Positions 1 to 5,452 of a stretch of DNA of 5,452 nucleotides are shown piece by piece. Each line of letters opens with the position of its first letter. Position 1 is the stretch's first letter. Source of the stretch: Betaproteobacteria bacterium. GTDB lineage: Bacteria; Pseudomonadota; Gammaproteobacteria; Burkholderiales; Burkholderiaceae. Under the pieces are notes generated by a model. That model made no database searches, had not been told where the DNA came from, and saw only the letters and a program-made list of their open reading frames with translations. Position numbers and translations under genes: made by a program. The DNA is taken from contig JABMMT010000156.1 of the NCBI GenBank assembly GCA_013205155.1, forward strand, positions 1 through 5,452, in the 5' to 3' direction.

Positions 1-1300
1 CCTCAAAATTGGTATGAATGTGCAATGGCCTGATGCCACCATGAGCGTCACTGATATGGTGAATGAAGGAGTACGCCGAGCCTTTCTCAATCCCGACAAT
101 ATGCTACGCGCTTCAATATTAAGTGATCCCGCTGGTAAGCGAAAAAATACTGGTGATAACACCCCTGCTGTCATCCATTATGAAATCGTCCCAGGTGATG
201 CTGTTGAAGTGATTTGCGCCGCTAAAGGTGGTGGCTCTGAAAATAAAGCGAAGATGGTGATGCTCAATCCATCTGACTCCGTCGTAGATTGGGTATTAAA
301 AACTGTTCCTACGATGGGTGCGGGTTGGTGTCCACCGGGAATCCTCGGCATCGGCATTGGTGGTACACCAGAAAAAGCCATGCTCATGGCCAAAGAATCT
401 TTAATGGGGCCGGTTGATATTCAAGAGTTGATTGTTCGGGGTCCTAAAACACGAGCCGAAGAGTTACGTCTGGAGATTTATGAAAAAGTGAATAAGCTTG
501 GTATTGGGGCTCAAGGTCTAGGTGGCCTAGCGACTGTTCTTGACGTCAAAATCATGGAATACCCAACTCATGCAGCCTCCTTACCAGTGGCAATGATTCC
601 AAACTGTGCAGCTACGCGTCATATTCATTTCCATTTGCATGGTGATGGTCCAGCTAAATTAGAAATGCCCTCTTTATCTGATTGGCCAGATGTCACTTGG
701 ACTCCCGATGTTCAGAAATCAAAGCGGGTAAATTTGGATACCTTAACCCCTGCTGAAGTAGCAAGCTGGAAACCAGGCGAGACACTCCTTCTCAATGGCA
801 AAATCTTGACCGGTCGTGATGCTGCTCATAAACGTATCCAAGATATGCTGGCTAAAGGCGAAGAATTGCCAGTCAGCTTTAAAAACCGTGTGATCTATTA
901 TGTCGGTCCGGTCGATCCAGTTCGTGATGAGGTTGTTGGTCCAGCTGGACCTACTACTGCAACCCGCATGGATAAATTTACTGAGATGATGCTGGCAAAA
1001 ACTGGCTTAATCTCAATGATTGGTAAAGCAGAGCGTGGGCCTGAAGCAATTGAGGCTATCAAAAAACATAAATCTGCTTACCTCATGGCTGTTGGTGGCG
1101 CTGCCTACCTCGTATCAAAAGCGATTCAGACATCCAAAGTGGTTGGGTTTGCAGATTTAGGTATGGAAGCGATCTATGAATTTGACGTCAAAGATATGCC
1201 GGTTACCGTTGCTGTGAATTCTGAAGGTATTTCGATGCACCACGAAGGTCCTCGTAATTGGCAAGCCAAAATTGCGGGCATTCCAGTCAAGATTATCTAA
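1..1300 (+). CDS. fumA: Class I (iron-sulfur) fumarate hydratase, 5' end cut by window edge
   Basis: Interconverts fumarate and L-malate in the TCA cycle, in the cytoplasm, using an oxygen-sensitive [4Fe-4S] cluster. The reading frame is open from base 2, giving 432 visible residues; two-domain class I fumarases have about 500-550, so roughly the first 75 or more are outside. The ATG at 14 is an internal Met, not the start. Seen in the fragment: the segment GAGWCPPGILGIGIGG with Cys110, and PNCAATRH with Cys202. These match two of the three cluster-ligand cysteines of the family; the third, more N-terminal one should lie upstream. The N-terminal catalytic domain ends near residue 235. The C-terminal domain follows, with TGRDAAHKR (270-278), GPAGPTTATRMD (313-324) and GGAAYLVSKAI (365-375). 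The C-terminus is intact. Tartrate dehydratase is a related alternative, but its two domains are usually separate subunits, so fumarase is preferred. The choice of fumA as symbol rests on class only. Confidence 0.95.
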   Translation, partial: LKIGMNVQWPDATMSVTDMVNEGVRRAFLNPDNMLRASILSDPAGKRKNTGDNTPAVIHYEIVPGDAVEVICAAKGGGSENKAKMVMLNPSDSVVDWVLKTVPTMGAGWCPPGILGIGIGGTPEKAMLMAKESLMGPVDIQELIVRGPKTRAEELRLEIYEKVNKLGIGAQGLGGLATVLDVKIMEYPTHAASLPVAMIPNCAATRHIHFHLHGDGPAKLEMPSLSDWPDVTWTPDVQKSKRVNLDTLTPAEVASWKPGETLLLNGKILTGRDAAHKRIQDMLAKGEELPVSFKNRVIYYVGPVDPVRDEVVGPAGPTTATRMDKFTEMMLAKTGLISMIGKAERGPEAIEAIKKHKSAYLMAVGGAAYLVSKAIQTSKVVGFADLGMEAIYEFDVKDMPVTVAVNSEGISMHHEGPRNWQAKIAGIPVKII

Positions 1301-1332
1301 GTTCATCAACCCAGTTAACTAAAAAGCACACG

Positions 1333-2136
1333 TTGGCACTCATCGGCGTATTTGATTCTGGCGTAGGAGGCTTATCCATTTTGGATGAGGCCCTTCGTCA
1401 ATTGCCGCAGCACGACTACATCTATTTAGCCGACTCAGCAAATGCCCCCTATGGAGAGCGCTCCAGCGATTGGATTGCAGATCGAAGTTTGGTCTTATGT
1501 CGCCATCTCTTAGACGAAGGTTGTGATGCTATTGTGCTTGCTTGCAATACCGCTACTGCACAAGCGATTGCACAAATTCGCGATAGTTTGGCCATTCCAG
1601 TAATAGGAGTAGAGCCGGGAATCAAGCCTGCGGCGATGCGAACCCAAAATGGCATAGTGGGTGTCTTGGCTACCGAAGCCACCTTAAAGAGTGACAAGTT
1701 CAACGCCTTGTTAGCCACACTTCCTAGTAACTGTCAGTTCATCAAGCAAGCAGGCGCTGGCTTGGTGCCGCTGATTGAGGCGGGCAAAGCCAATAGTGAA
1801 GCAGCTCTAGAATTACTGGCTATCCACTTACAAGGAATCCAAGATGCTGGAGCAGATACTTTAGTTTTAGGATGTACTCACTATCCTTTTTTACGGAAAG
1901 CGATTCGTAAGCTACTCGGGGAATCCATTGCCATCATCGATACGAGTGAGGCTGTAGTCAAGCAACTGAAAAGACAGCTAGAAGCAACAGCAGCACCAGA
2001 TGCTAAACATGGCAAGCAGCAGCTCACTTTTATTAGCAGCAAGGATGAGCACAGTCTATTAGCAATGGCTAATGAATTAATGTACAGCGATATGCGTTTA
2101 CATCATATTCAGGCTAAATTATTAGGCAACATCTGA
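1333..2136 (+). CDS. murI: Glutamate racemase, TTG start
   Basis: Cofactor-independent racemase that makes D-glutamate from L-glutamate for peptidoglycan precursors, in the cytoplasm. With the TTG at 1333 the protein has 267 residues, within the family range, and begins MALIGVFDSGVGG, the classic MurI N-terminus. Visible motifs: DSGVGG (8-13) with the conserved Asp-Ser, NAPYGER (37-43), the first catalytic cysteine in ACNTATA (Cys71) and the second in GCTHYP (Cys181, His183). The frame stays open upstream to another TTG at 1258, but that would overlap the fumarase gene by 43 bases and add about 25 residues unlike the family. No ATG or GTG is available near the true N-terminus. No convincing Shine-Dalgarno sequence precedes 1333, so the exact start is inferred from homology. 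The gene lies 32 bases after the fumarase stop, and its stop overlaps the tonB start. Confidence 0.95.
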   Translation: MALIGVFDSGVGGLSILDEALRQLPQHDYIYLADSANAPYGERSSDWIADRSLVLCRHLLDEGCDAIVLACNTATAQAIAQIRDSLAIPVIGVEPGIKPAAMRTQNGIVGVLATEATLKSDKFNALLATLPSNCQFIKQAGAGLVPLIEAGKANSEAALELLAIHLQGIQDAGADTLVLGCTHYPFLRKAIRKLLGESIAIIDTSEAVVKQLKRQLEATAAPDAKHGKQQLTFISSKDEHSLLAMANELMYSDMRLHHIQAKLLGNI

Positions 2137-2846
2137 TGAGCACTTTTCTACAAAAAGTGGATTCCTATATTCCGTTTAACAAAACAGAGCGCATTGTTAT
2201 TGTCATTGTGCTGTTACTACATGTTTTACCCGCTTTAGACTTTTTCCAATGGAGTGCAAAGCCCAGTAAACCAGATGAAGACACACGGGTGATGGCAAAT
2301 CTAGTAAGTCCTGAAGCTGCTGATAAGAGTCAGCAGCCCCCTGCCCCTGCCCCACCGCCACCCAAACCAAAGTCCGAGCCCAAGAAAAAGACAGTAGATG
2401 AAAAATCTGCCGATAAGCCAACCCCCATCCAAACCCAACAACAGACCCAGCAACAGACCCAAACTCCTCCGACTAGCCCACCAACGAAGAGTGAAGTTAC
2501 CCCTCCCACTGCTAATGTAGCGCCTTCGACCACCGGCGGTGCGAGTGGCACACCCATTCAGACCGACATTGGTAAACTAATCGTTGTCTATCAGCCTGAT
2601 GCTGATGCTTACTATCCTTCGTTTTCAAAGCGCTCAGGCGAGCAAGGTGAGGTAGTTGTGAAATTAATTATCGATGAAACTGGCACTGTTGAAGATGTAG
2701 CACTGCTTAGATCAAGTACTTTCCCTAGACTGGATCGTGCAGCATCAGAAATTGGCAAACGTTATCGCTTCAAACCATTTTTAGTAAATGAAACGCCAAC
2801 TAGAATTTCTACTAACCTTTTAATCAAATTTAATTTAAAGAATTAA
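2136..2846 (+). CDS. tonB: TonB family energy transducer
   Basis: Links the ExbB-ExbD proton motor in the inner membrane to outer-membrane TonB-dependent receptors. The 236 residues have standard TonB layout. A short cytoplasmic N-terminus is followed by one membrane segment at about 20-37, containing His29, which probably corresponds to the functionally important transmembrane His of E. coli TonB. A Pro/Lys/Gln/Thr-rich periplasm-spanning linker runs about 59-140, with PAPAPPPPKPK (68-78) and a Gln-Thr repeat (98-110). The C-terminal TonB domain covers about 145-236, with a YP motif (160-161), GEVVVKLIIDETG (171-183) and the LDRAASEIGKRYRFKP block (199-214). The ATG overlaps the murI stop in TGATG, so translation is probably coupled; an AGG at 2124-2126 is a weak ribosome site. 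TolA is an alternative for a protein beside ExbBD-like genes, but the C-terminal domain is TonB-like and no tolB or pal is present. The receptor served cannot be told from the window. Confidence 0.93.
   Translation: MSTFLQKVDSYIPFNKTERIVIVIVLLLHVLPALDFFQWSAKPSKPDEDTRVMANLVSPEAADKSQQPPAPAPPPPKPKSEPKKKTVDEKSADKPTPIQTQQQTQQQTQTPPTSPPTKSEVTPPTANVAPSTTGGASGTPIQTDIGKLIVVYQPDADAYYPSFSKRSGEQGEVVVKLIIDETGTVEDVALLRSSTFPRLDRAASEIGKRYRFKPFLVNETPTRISTNLLIKFNLKN
2427..2462 (+). repeat. tonB: In-frame 12-base tandem repeat in tonB linker
   Basis: Two adjacent copies, CAACAGACCCAG (2439-2450) and CAACAGACCCAA (2451-2462), differ at the last base only. A degenerate copy at 2427-2438 matches at 8 of 12 positions. 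Each unit is exactly four codons, giving IQTQ-QQTQ-QQTQ at TonB residues 98-109. Gain or loss of a unit would lengthen or shorten the periplasmic linker without breaking the frame. The repeat is short and may simply reflect low-complexity linker composition. Confidence 0.75.
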
Positions 2847-2851
2847 TCATC

Positions 2852-3544
2852 ATGAATACACCATTTGGCTTAGCAAATCTTTGGCTTGAAGGTGATGCCG
2901 TTACGCGTTTTGTAGCGCTAGCCTTACTCTTCTGCTCGATCGTAACCTGGGTCGTTTTGCTTACACGCTATTGGGAGCTGCGTAATTTACGTAAATTCAC
3001 GCCTCAGCTTGAAAAATTCTGGCAAGCAACCTCTTTTGAGCAAGGTCTTCAAGGGTTTAGTGATCATGCCAATAATCCTTTCTACCAAATTGCCAAGGCC
3101 TCTACTGAAGCCTCTGTCCATCATCAAAACCAGGCTAGCAATCATCGCGAGCTTTTGCAAACACTGAACTACTCTGAGTGGATGGCTAGAAGTATCAAAA
3201 ATAGCATTGATGGTCTTGCTGCCAAACTTCAAAAAGGTCTTACTTTCTTAGGTTCTACCGGCGCTACCTCCCCCTTCATCGGCCTTTTTGGCACTGTTTG
3301 GGGTATTTATCACGCCCTTATCGCGATTAGCAGCTCTGGAAGTGCGCAGATTGATCAAGTGGCTGGCCCCATTGGTGAGGCATTAATCATGACTGCTTTG
3401 GGTCTTGCAGTAGCGATTCCGGCGGTGCTTGGATTTAATGCAATCAATCGTAGTAATAAACTTGTAGTTACCGATTTCAGTCGTTTTGGGAATGACTTGC
3501 TGGCTTACTTTGTCACCGGTGCACGCGTTCATTCTGGAGAATAA
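2852..3544 (+). CDS. exbB: ExbB/TolQ/MotA-family proton channel subunit
   Basis: Inner-membrane subunit of the TonB motor; it forms the pentameric channel around ExbD and uses proton flow to energise TonB. The 230 residues have the three-helix layout: membrane segments near 18-39, 131-158 and 174-197, with a cytoplasmic loop of about 90 residues between the first two. The signature region SPFIGLFGTVWGI (140-152) contains Pro141 and Thr148. The third helix, in GPIGEALIMTALGLAVAIP (172-190), contains Glu176 and Thr181. From memory these are the numbers of the key residues in E. coli ExbB, so the channel lining appears intact. The gene starts 5 bases after the tonB stop with only a weak AAAGAA ribosome site, which suggests translational dependence on tonB. 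TolQ is the main alternative by sequence family; the adjacent tonB and exbD favour ExbB. Confidence 0.93.
   Translation: MNTPFGLANLWLEGDAVTRFVALALLFCSIVTWVVLLTRYWELRNLRKFTPQLEKFWQATSFEQGLQGFSDHANNPFYQIAKASTEASVHHQNQASNHRELLQTLNYSEWMARSIKNSIDGLAAKLQKGLTFLGSTGATSPFIGLFGTVWGIYHALIAISSSGSAQIDQVAGPIGEALIMTALGLAVAIPAVLGFNAINRSNKLVVTDFSRFGNDLLAYFVTGARVHSGE
3536..3539 (+). promoter_or_regulatory. exbD: Ribosome binding site of exbD
   Basis: GGAG lies inside the last codons of exbB, 7 bases before the ATG at 3547. It is the clearest Shine-Dalgarno match in the tonB-exbB-exbD cluster and supports that ATG over the internal ATG at 3589, which would remove the cytoplasmic N-terminus. Confidence 0.65.
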
Positions 3545-3546
3545 TT

Positions 3547-3960
3547 ATGTCTTTTAATCTACAAAATGAACAGAACGAAGATAGCATCATGGCTGAAATC
3601 AACATGACGCCGATGGTGGACGTGATGTTGGTATTGTTAATTATCTTTATCATTACCTTGCCAGTGATGCAGCAGGCAGTGAAGGTTGAGTTACCAAAAG
3701 CCAATAGCATGCGTAATGAAATCAAACCAGAATCTGTGCAGTTATCAATTGATGCTAATGGGAAGATTTTTTGGAACAGTACGGCGATTGATCTCAAGAC
3801 CTTTGATGGTTATGCAGAGAAAGCAGCTCAGAAACAGCCTCAACCTGAGATTAATCTGCGCGCCGACAAATCTGTTAAATATGAATACGTAGCACAGGTC
3901 TTGGCTGCTTCTCGTCGCGCAGGATTAACCAAACTGGGTTTTGTGACTGATCCTAATTAA
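3547..3960 (+). CDS. exbD: ExbD/TolR-family biopolymer transport protein
   Basis: Partner of ExbB in the TonB motor: a single membrane helix sits in the ExbB pore and a periplasmic domain contacts TonB. The 137 residues match the usual length of about 140. A short cytoplasmic segment with the family signature AEINMTPMVDVMLVLL (16-31) leads into one membrane helix at about 24-44. Asp25 is the protonatable aspartate essential in E. coli ExbD, at the same number. The periplasmic domain covers about 45-137 and includes the motif EINLRADKSVKYEYV (100-114) and the ending AGLTKLGFVTDP. The gene begins 2 bases after the exbB stop, with a good ribosome site. TolR is the alternative, disfavoured by the tonB neighbour. 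This is the last gene of the cluster: a convergent gene ends 12 bases downstream. Confidence 0.94.
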   Translation: MSFNLQNEQNEDSIMAEINMTPMVDVMLVLLIIFIITLPVMQQAVKVELPKANSMRNEIKPESVQLSIDANGKIFWNSTAIDLKTFDGYAEKAAQKQPQPEINLRADKSVKYEYVAQVLAASRRAGLTKLGFVTDPN

Positions 3961-3972
3961 ATAAGAAGACCT

Positions 3973-4434
3973 TTAAGGCTGTGCAACGCACTGCTCTTCA
4001 TAGGATTTAGTGCCATCACCGAGGTTTGCGCCCAATATGCCGCCTTGGATAGTGTCGAGTTTACGTAACTTTCCGGTTTCACGATCAATCATCACTACAG
4101 ATGTAACCGACCCTGCCGAATAAGATATTCCTTCCAGAACTTCGGCATCAAATTGAGTGCTTAGTAAATAAGAGGCTTTTTGTTGAGTAATCGTGACATT
4201 TTTAACAAACTGTCGGCCTTCTGAACCAATCACATCTAAGTCTCGCCCATCCAAGTAAACCTTTCCTTTCGGGGTCGCTTGGCTAATGCTCTGTAGTTTG
4301 AGCTCATAAGTTTCCGAAAAATCACGCTCGGTACGAGTACACATCAATATCAGAGTATTTGCCAATATCTCAGAGGCAAAAAATAGTTGTAATAAGACCA
4401 TCAGCAGGAGGCGGCAAAAGGTTGGGTTCTTCAT
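3973..4434 (-). CDS. Small secreted protein of unknown function
   Basis: I do not recognise this family. From the ATG at 4434 it has 153 residues. The frame extends upstream to a TTG at 4461, but the ATG gives a clean signal peptide: a basic start (Lys2, Arg8), a hydrophobic core at 9-20, and a likely cut after ILA at residue 25. No lipoprotein box precedes Cys32, so a soluble periplasmic or secreted protein is expected. The mature part of about 128 residues has two cysteines, Cys32 near the start and Cys149 near the end, which could form one disulfide. It looks beta-rich, with many Thr/Ser/Val stretches, and has a DRETGKLRKLD motif (117-127) followed by a Gly-rich stretch and the final Cys. 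Comparable DR-x-TG endings occur in many small secreted proteobacterial proteins of unknown role, from general memory. No Shine-Dalgarno match is evident. It is convergent with exbD and divergent from the solute-receptor gene. Signal peptide and coherent composition make it likely real. Confidence 0.78.
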   Translation of the reverse strand: MKNPTFCRLLLMVLLQLFFASEILANTLILMCTRTERDFSETYELKLQSISQATPKGKVYLDGRDLDVIGSEGRQFVKNVTITQQKASYLLSTQFDAEVLEGISYSAGSVTSVVMIDRETGKLRKLDTIQGGILGANLGDGTKSYEEQCVAQP

Positions 4435-4460
4435 AGCAGTTGCAGTAATCAGAAAAGTCA

Positions 4461-4477
4461 AGATGATCTGATTATCT
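4461..4477. promoter_or_regulatory. Imperfect 17-base dyad, possible operator
   Basis: AGATGATC-T-GATTATCT reads as two 8-base half sites around a central T, with one mismatched pair per arm (G4465 against T4473). It lies 27 bases upstream of the minus-strand start and about 80 bases upstream of the receptor start, a suitable place for a regulator of either gene. The reverse strand contains GATAAT, a hexamer seen in Fur sites, but the rest does not match a Fur box well. No regulator is assigned. Confidence 0.3.
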
Positions 4478-4503
4478 CAAGCTCATCACTCACATAAGCT
4501 CAT

Positions 4504-4532
4504 TTAAAGATAAACTGCACAAATGATACAAA
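4504..4532 (+). promoter_or_regulatory. Weak candidate sigma-70 promoter for solute receptor
   Basis: An extended -10 of the form TG-n-TACAAA lies at 4524-4532 (four of six matches to TATAAT, plus the TG). The best -35 at about 17 bases spacing is TTAAAG (4504-4509), with only three matches to TTGACA. Position fits a leader of about 20 bases before the ATG at 4557. This is a guess from consensus matching only. Confidence 0.25.
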
Positions 4533-4540
4533 TAAAACCC

Positions 4541-4555
4541 TTAGTGAGACACTAA
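4541..4555 (+). promoter_or_regulatory. Inverted repeat just before solute-receptor start
   Basis: TTAGTG-AGA-CACTAA is a perfect 6-base inverted repeat with a 3-base spacer, ending one base before the ATG at 4557. As RNA it would form a small, weak hairpin covering the place of the ribosome site: the GTGAG at 4544-4548 is the only Shine-Dalgarno-like string there. As DNA it could be a small operator. The repeat itself is certain; its function is inferred. Confidence 0.4.
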
Positions 4556-4556
4556 A

Positions 4557-5452
4557 ATGACCCTATTCCACAGCAGAATGATTCGACTCATTCCTACATT
4601 ACTTTTGTTGAGCTTGAGTACTTTGAGTCAAGCTCAAGATCCTGCGGCAACTTATCCTAATAAGACCATCAAAATTATTAGTCCTTTTGCTCCTGGTGGC
4701 GCTACCGATATCTTGGCACGAACCATAGCGCAAAAGCTTGGCGAGGCCTGGAAACAAACTGTCATAGTAGATAACAAGGCTGGTGGTGGTGGCGTGATTG
4801 CAGCTACGGAAGTCGCCAGAGCAGAGAAAGATGGTTATACCCTCCTGCTTGGCTCAGTAGGCCCCGTAGAAGTCTTGCCAAGCATTATGAAAAAAATACC
4901 TTATGACCCTGAAAGAGATTTTGCTGGCGTAGATATCTTGGTCAACGTTGAGAACGTAGTGGTCGTGAATAATCAAGTTCCTGTCAAAAATATCCCCGAA
5001 CTGATTGCTTATGCCAAAGCTAATCCTGGGAAACTGCATTCTGGATCATCGGGAATTGCTACAACAGGTCATCTTTCTCTAGAGGTCTTTAACCAGCTTA
5101 CTGGGGTAGACATTGTGCATGTCCCTTATCGGGGTGGTGCGCCTGTGACAACCGCTTTACTAGCAGGTGATATTGAAATGAGCTTTTCTACAGTCCCCGC
5201 AGCTATTCAGTACATCAAATCAGGAAAGCTACGCGCAATTGCAGTTACTGGTGACAAACCACTTGATGCATTGCCAGGCATTAAACCAATCAAAGATCAA
5301 GGTGTTCCAGGTTTTAAAGTGAGTTCTTGGTACGGTATCTTAGCGCCTAGTGGCACCCCGCCTGCAATCATTAATAAGATCAACCTTGAGCTCGGGAAAA
5401 TTATTGCTATGCCAGATATCAAGGCCAAACTACTGGAACAGGGTTGGACCAC
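4557..5452 (+). CDS. Bug/TctC-family tripartite tricarboxylate transporter substrate-binding protein, 3' end cut
   Basis: Periplasmic receptor that binds a small carboxylate or related solute; family members work with a TctAB-type permease or in sensing. 298 residues are visible and the frame is open to the edge; the family is about 320-330 long, so some 25-30 residues are missing. The N-terminus has a signal peptide with a hydrophobic core at about 9-23 and a likely cut after SQA (residue 27). Family motifs follow in order: SPFAPGGATDILAR (42-55) with the conserved ligand-region Asp51, DNKAGGGGVIAATEVAR (72-88), DGYTLLLG (92-99), PYDPERDFAGV (115-125), HSGSSGIATTGHLSLEVF (161-178) and VPYRGGAPVTTALLAGDIE (189-207). 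A second ATG at 4578 (Met8) would also leave a signal peptide, so the start is not fully settled. No permease gene is adjacent in the window, as is common for these often orphan receptors. The ligand cannot be predicted from sequence alone. Confidence 0.93.
   Translation, partial: MTLFHSRMIRLIPTLLLLSLSTLSQAQDPAATYPNKTIKIISPFAPGGATDILARTIAQKLGEAWKQTVIVDNKAGGGGVIAATEVARAEKDGYTLLLGSVGPVEVLPSIMKKIPYDPERDFAGVDILVNVENVVVVNNQVPVKNIPELIAYAKANPGKLHSGSSGIATTGHLSLEVFNQLTGVDIVHVPYRGGAPVTTALLAGDIEMSFSTVPAAIQYIKSGKLRAIAVTGDKPLDALPGIKPIKDQGVPGFKVSSWYGILAPSGTPPAIINKINLELGKIIAMPDIKAKLLEQGWT

Larger units (their letters stand above)
4435..4556. other. Divergent intergenic region with two dyads
   Basis: These 122 bases separate the start codons of the minus-strand secreted protein and the plus-strand solute receptor, so they should hold promoters for both. 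The region is AT-rich. It contains an imperfect 17-base dyad (4461-4477), a short direct repeat AAGCTCAT at 4479-4486 and 4496-4503, a candidate plus-strand -10 element, and a perfect 6-base inverted repeat beside the receptor start. I found no convincing promoter for the minus-strand gene. Confidence 0.6.

Noticed and set aside
518..530. Inverted repeat CTAGG-TGG-CCTAG inside the fumarase gene.
   Set aside because: Short, fully within conserved coding sequence, and without a T-run, so most likely chance.
938..951. Perfect 14-base palindrome GGTCCAGCTGGACC inside the fumarase gene.
   Set aside because: It encodes the conserved Gly-Pro-Ala-Gly-Pro of the family, so the symmetry follows from codon choice in a constrained motif, and nothing else near it suggests a regulatory site.
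1258..1332. Upstream extension of murI from the TTG at 1258.
   Set aside because: It overlaps fumarase coding sequence and adds residues foreign to MurI; the family N-terminus begins right at the TTG at 1333.
1301..1332. Possible terminator or promoter between fumarase and murI.
   Set aside because: The 32 bases contain only a GTTAAC palindrome and an A-run; there is no stable stem with a T-run and no recognisable -35/-10 pair.
2330..2557. Minus-strand 75-residue frame rich in Gly, Val and Trp opposite the tonB linker.
   Set aside because: Its composition is the complement of the Pro/Gln/Thr-rich linker codons; it is a shadow of tonB with no start signal or family features.
3513..3797. Minus-strand 94-residue frame opposite the exbB-exbD junction.
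   Set aside because: It lies antisense to the conserved ExbD membrane helix and has no supporting start context, so it is a shadow frame.
4435..4461. Nine-residue N-terminal extension of the minus-strand secreted protein from a TTG at 4461.
   Set aside because: The ATG at 4434 gives a typical signal peptide with a basic n-region, and no ribosome site favours the TTG.

Overview
The window reads as ordinary chromosomal DNA of a betaproteobacterium. The most likely source is a Burkholderiaceae member of the Polynucleobacter type. This is judged by eye from moderate GC, the protein style of the genes, and the presence of a Bug-family solute receptor, a family greatly expanded in Burkholderiales. 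No database search was run, so the genus is an inference. There are no rRNA or tRNA genes, CRISPR arrays, insertion sequences or phage genes. No stretch above 300 bases lacks a gene; the longest gap is 122 bases.

Left part, plus strand (1-2136): the 3' four-fifths or so of a class I iron-sulfur fumarase gene, cut by the window edge, then murI (glutamate racemase), which most likely starts at a TTG codon 32 bases after the fumarase stop.

Middle part, plus strand (2136-3960): tonB, exbB and exbD, tightly packed. The tonB start overlaps the murI stop by one base, and the next gaps are 5 and 2 bases. The spacing suggests murI-tonB-exbB-exbD is one transcription unit. The three proteins form the inner-membrane motor that uses the proton gradient to drive TonB-dependent outer-membrane receptors. 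ExbB and ExbD keep the expected key residues, so the motor looks functional. No receptor or siderophore gene lies in the window.

Right part (3961-5452): a small secreted protein of unknown function on the minus strand, convergent with exbD (12-base gap). A 122-base divergent intergenic region follows, with two inverted repeats and a candidate promoter. Then comes a plus-strand Bug/TctC-type periplasmic solute-binding protein that runs off the right edge.

I found no clear evidence of a previously undescribed system. The items best worth a second look are the uncharacterised secreted protein, the two dyads in the divergent intergenic region, and the in-frame 12-base tandem repeat in the TonB linker.
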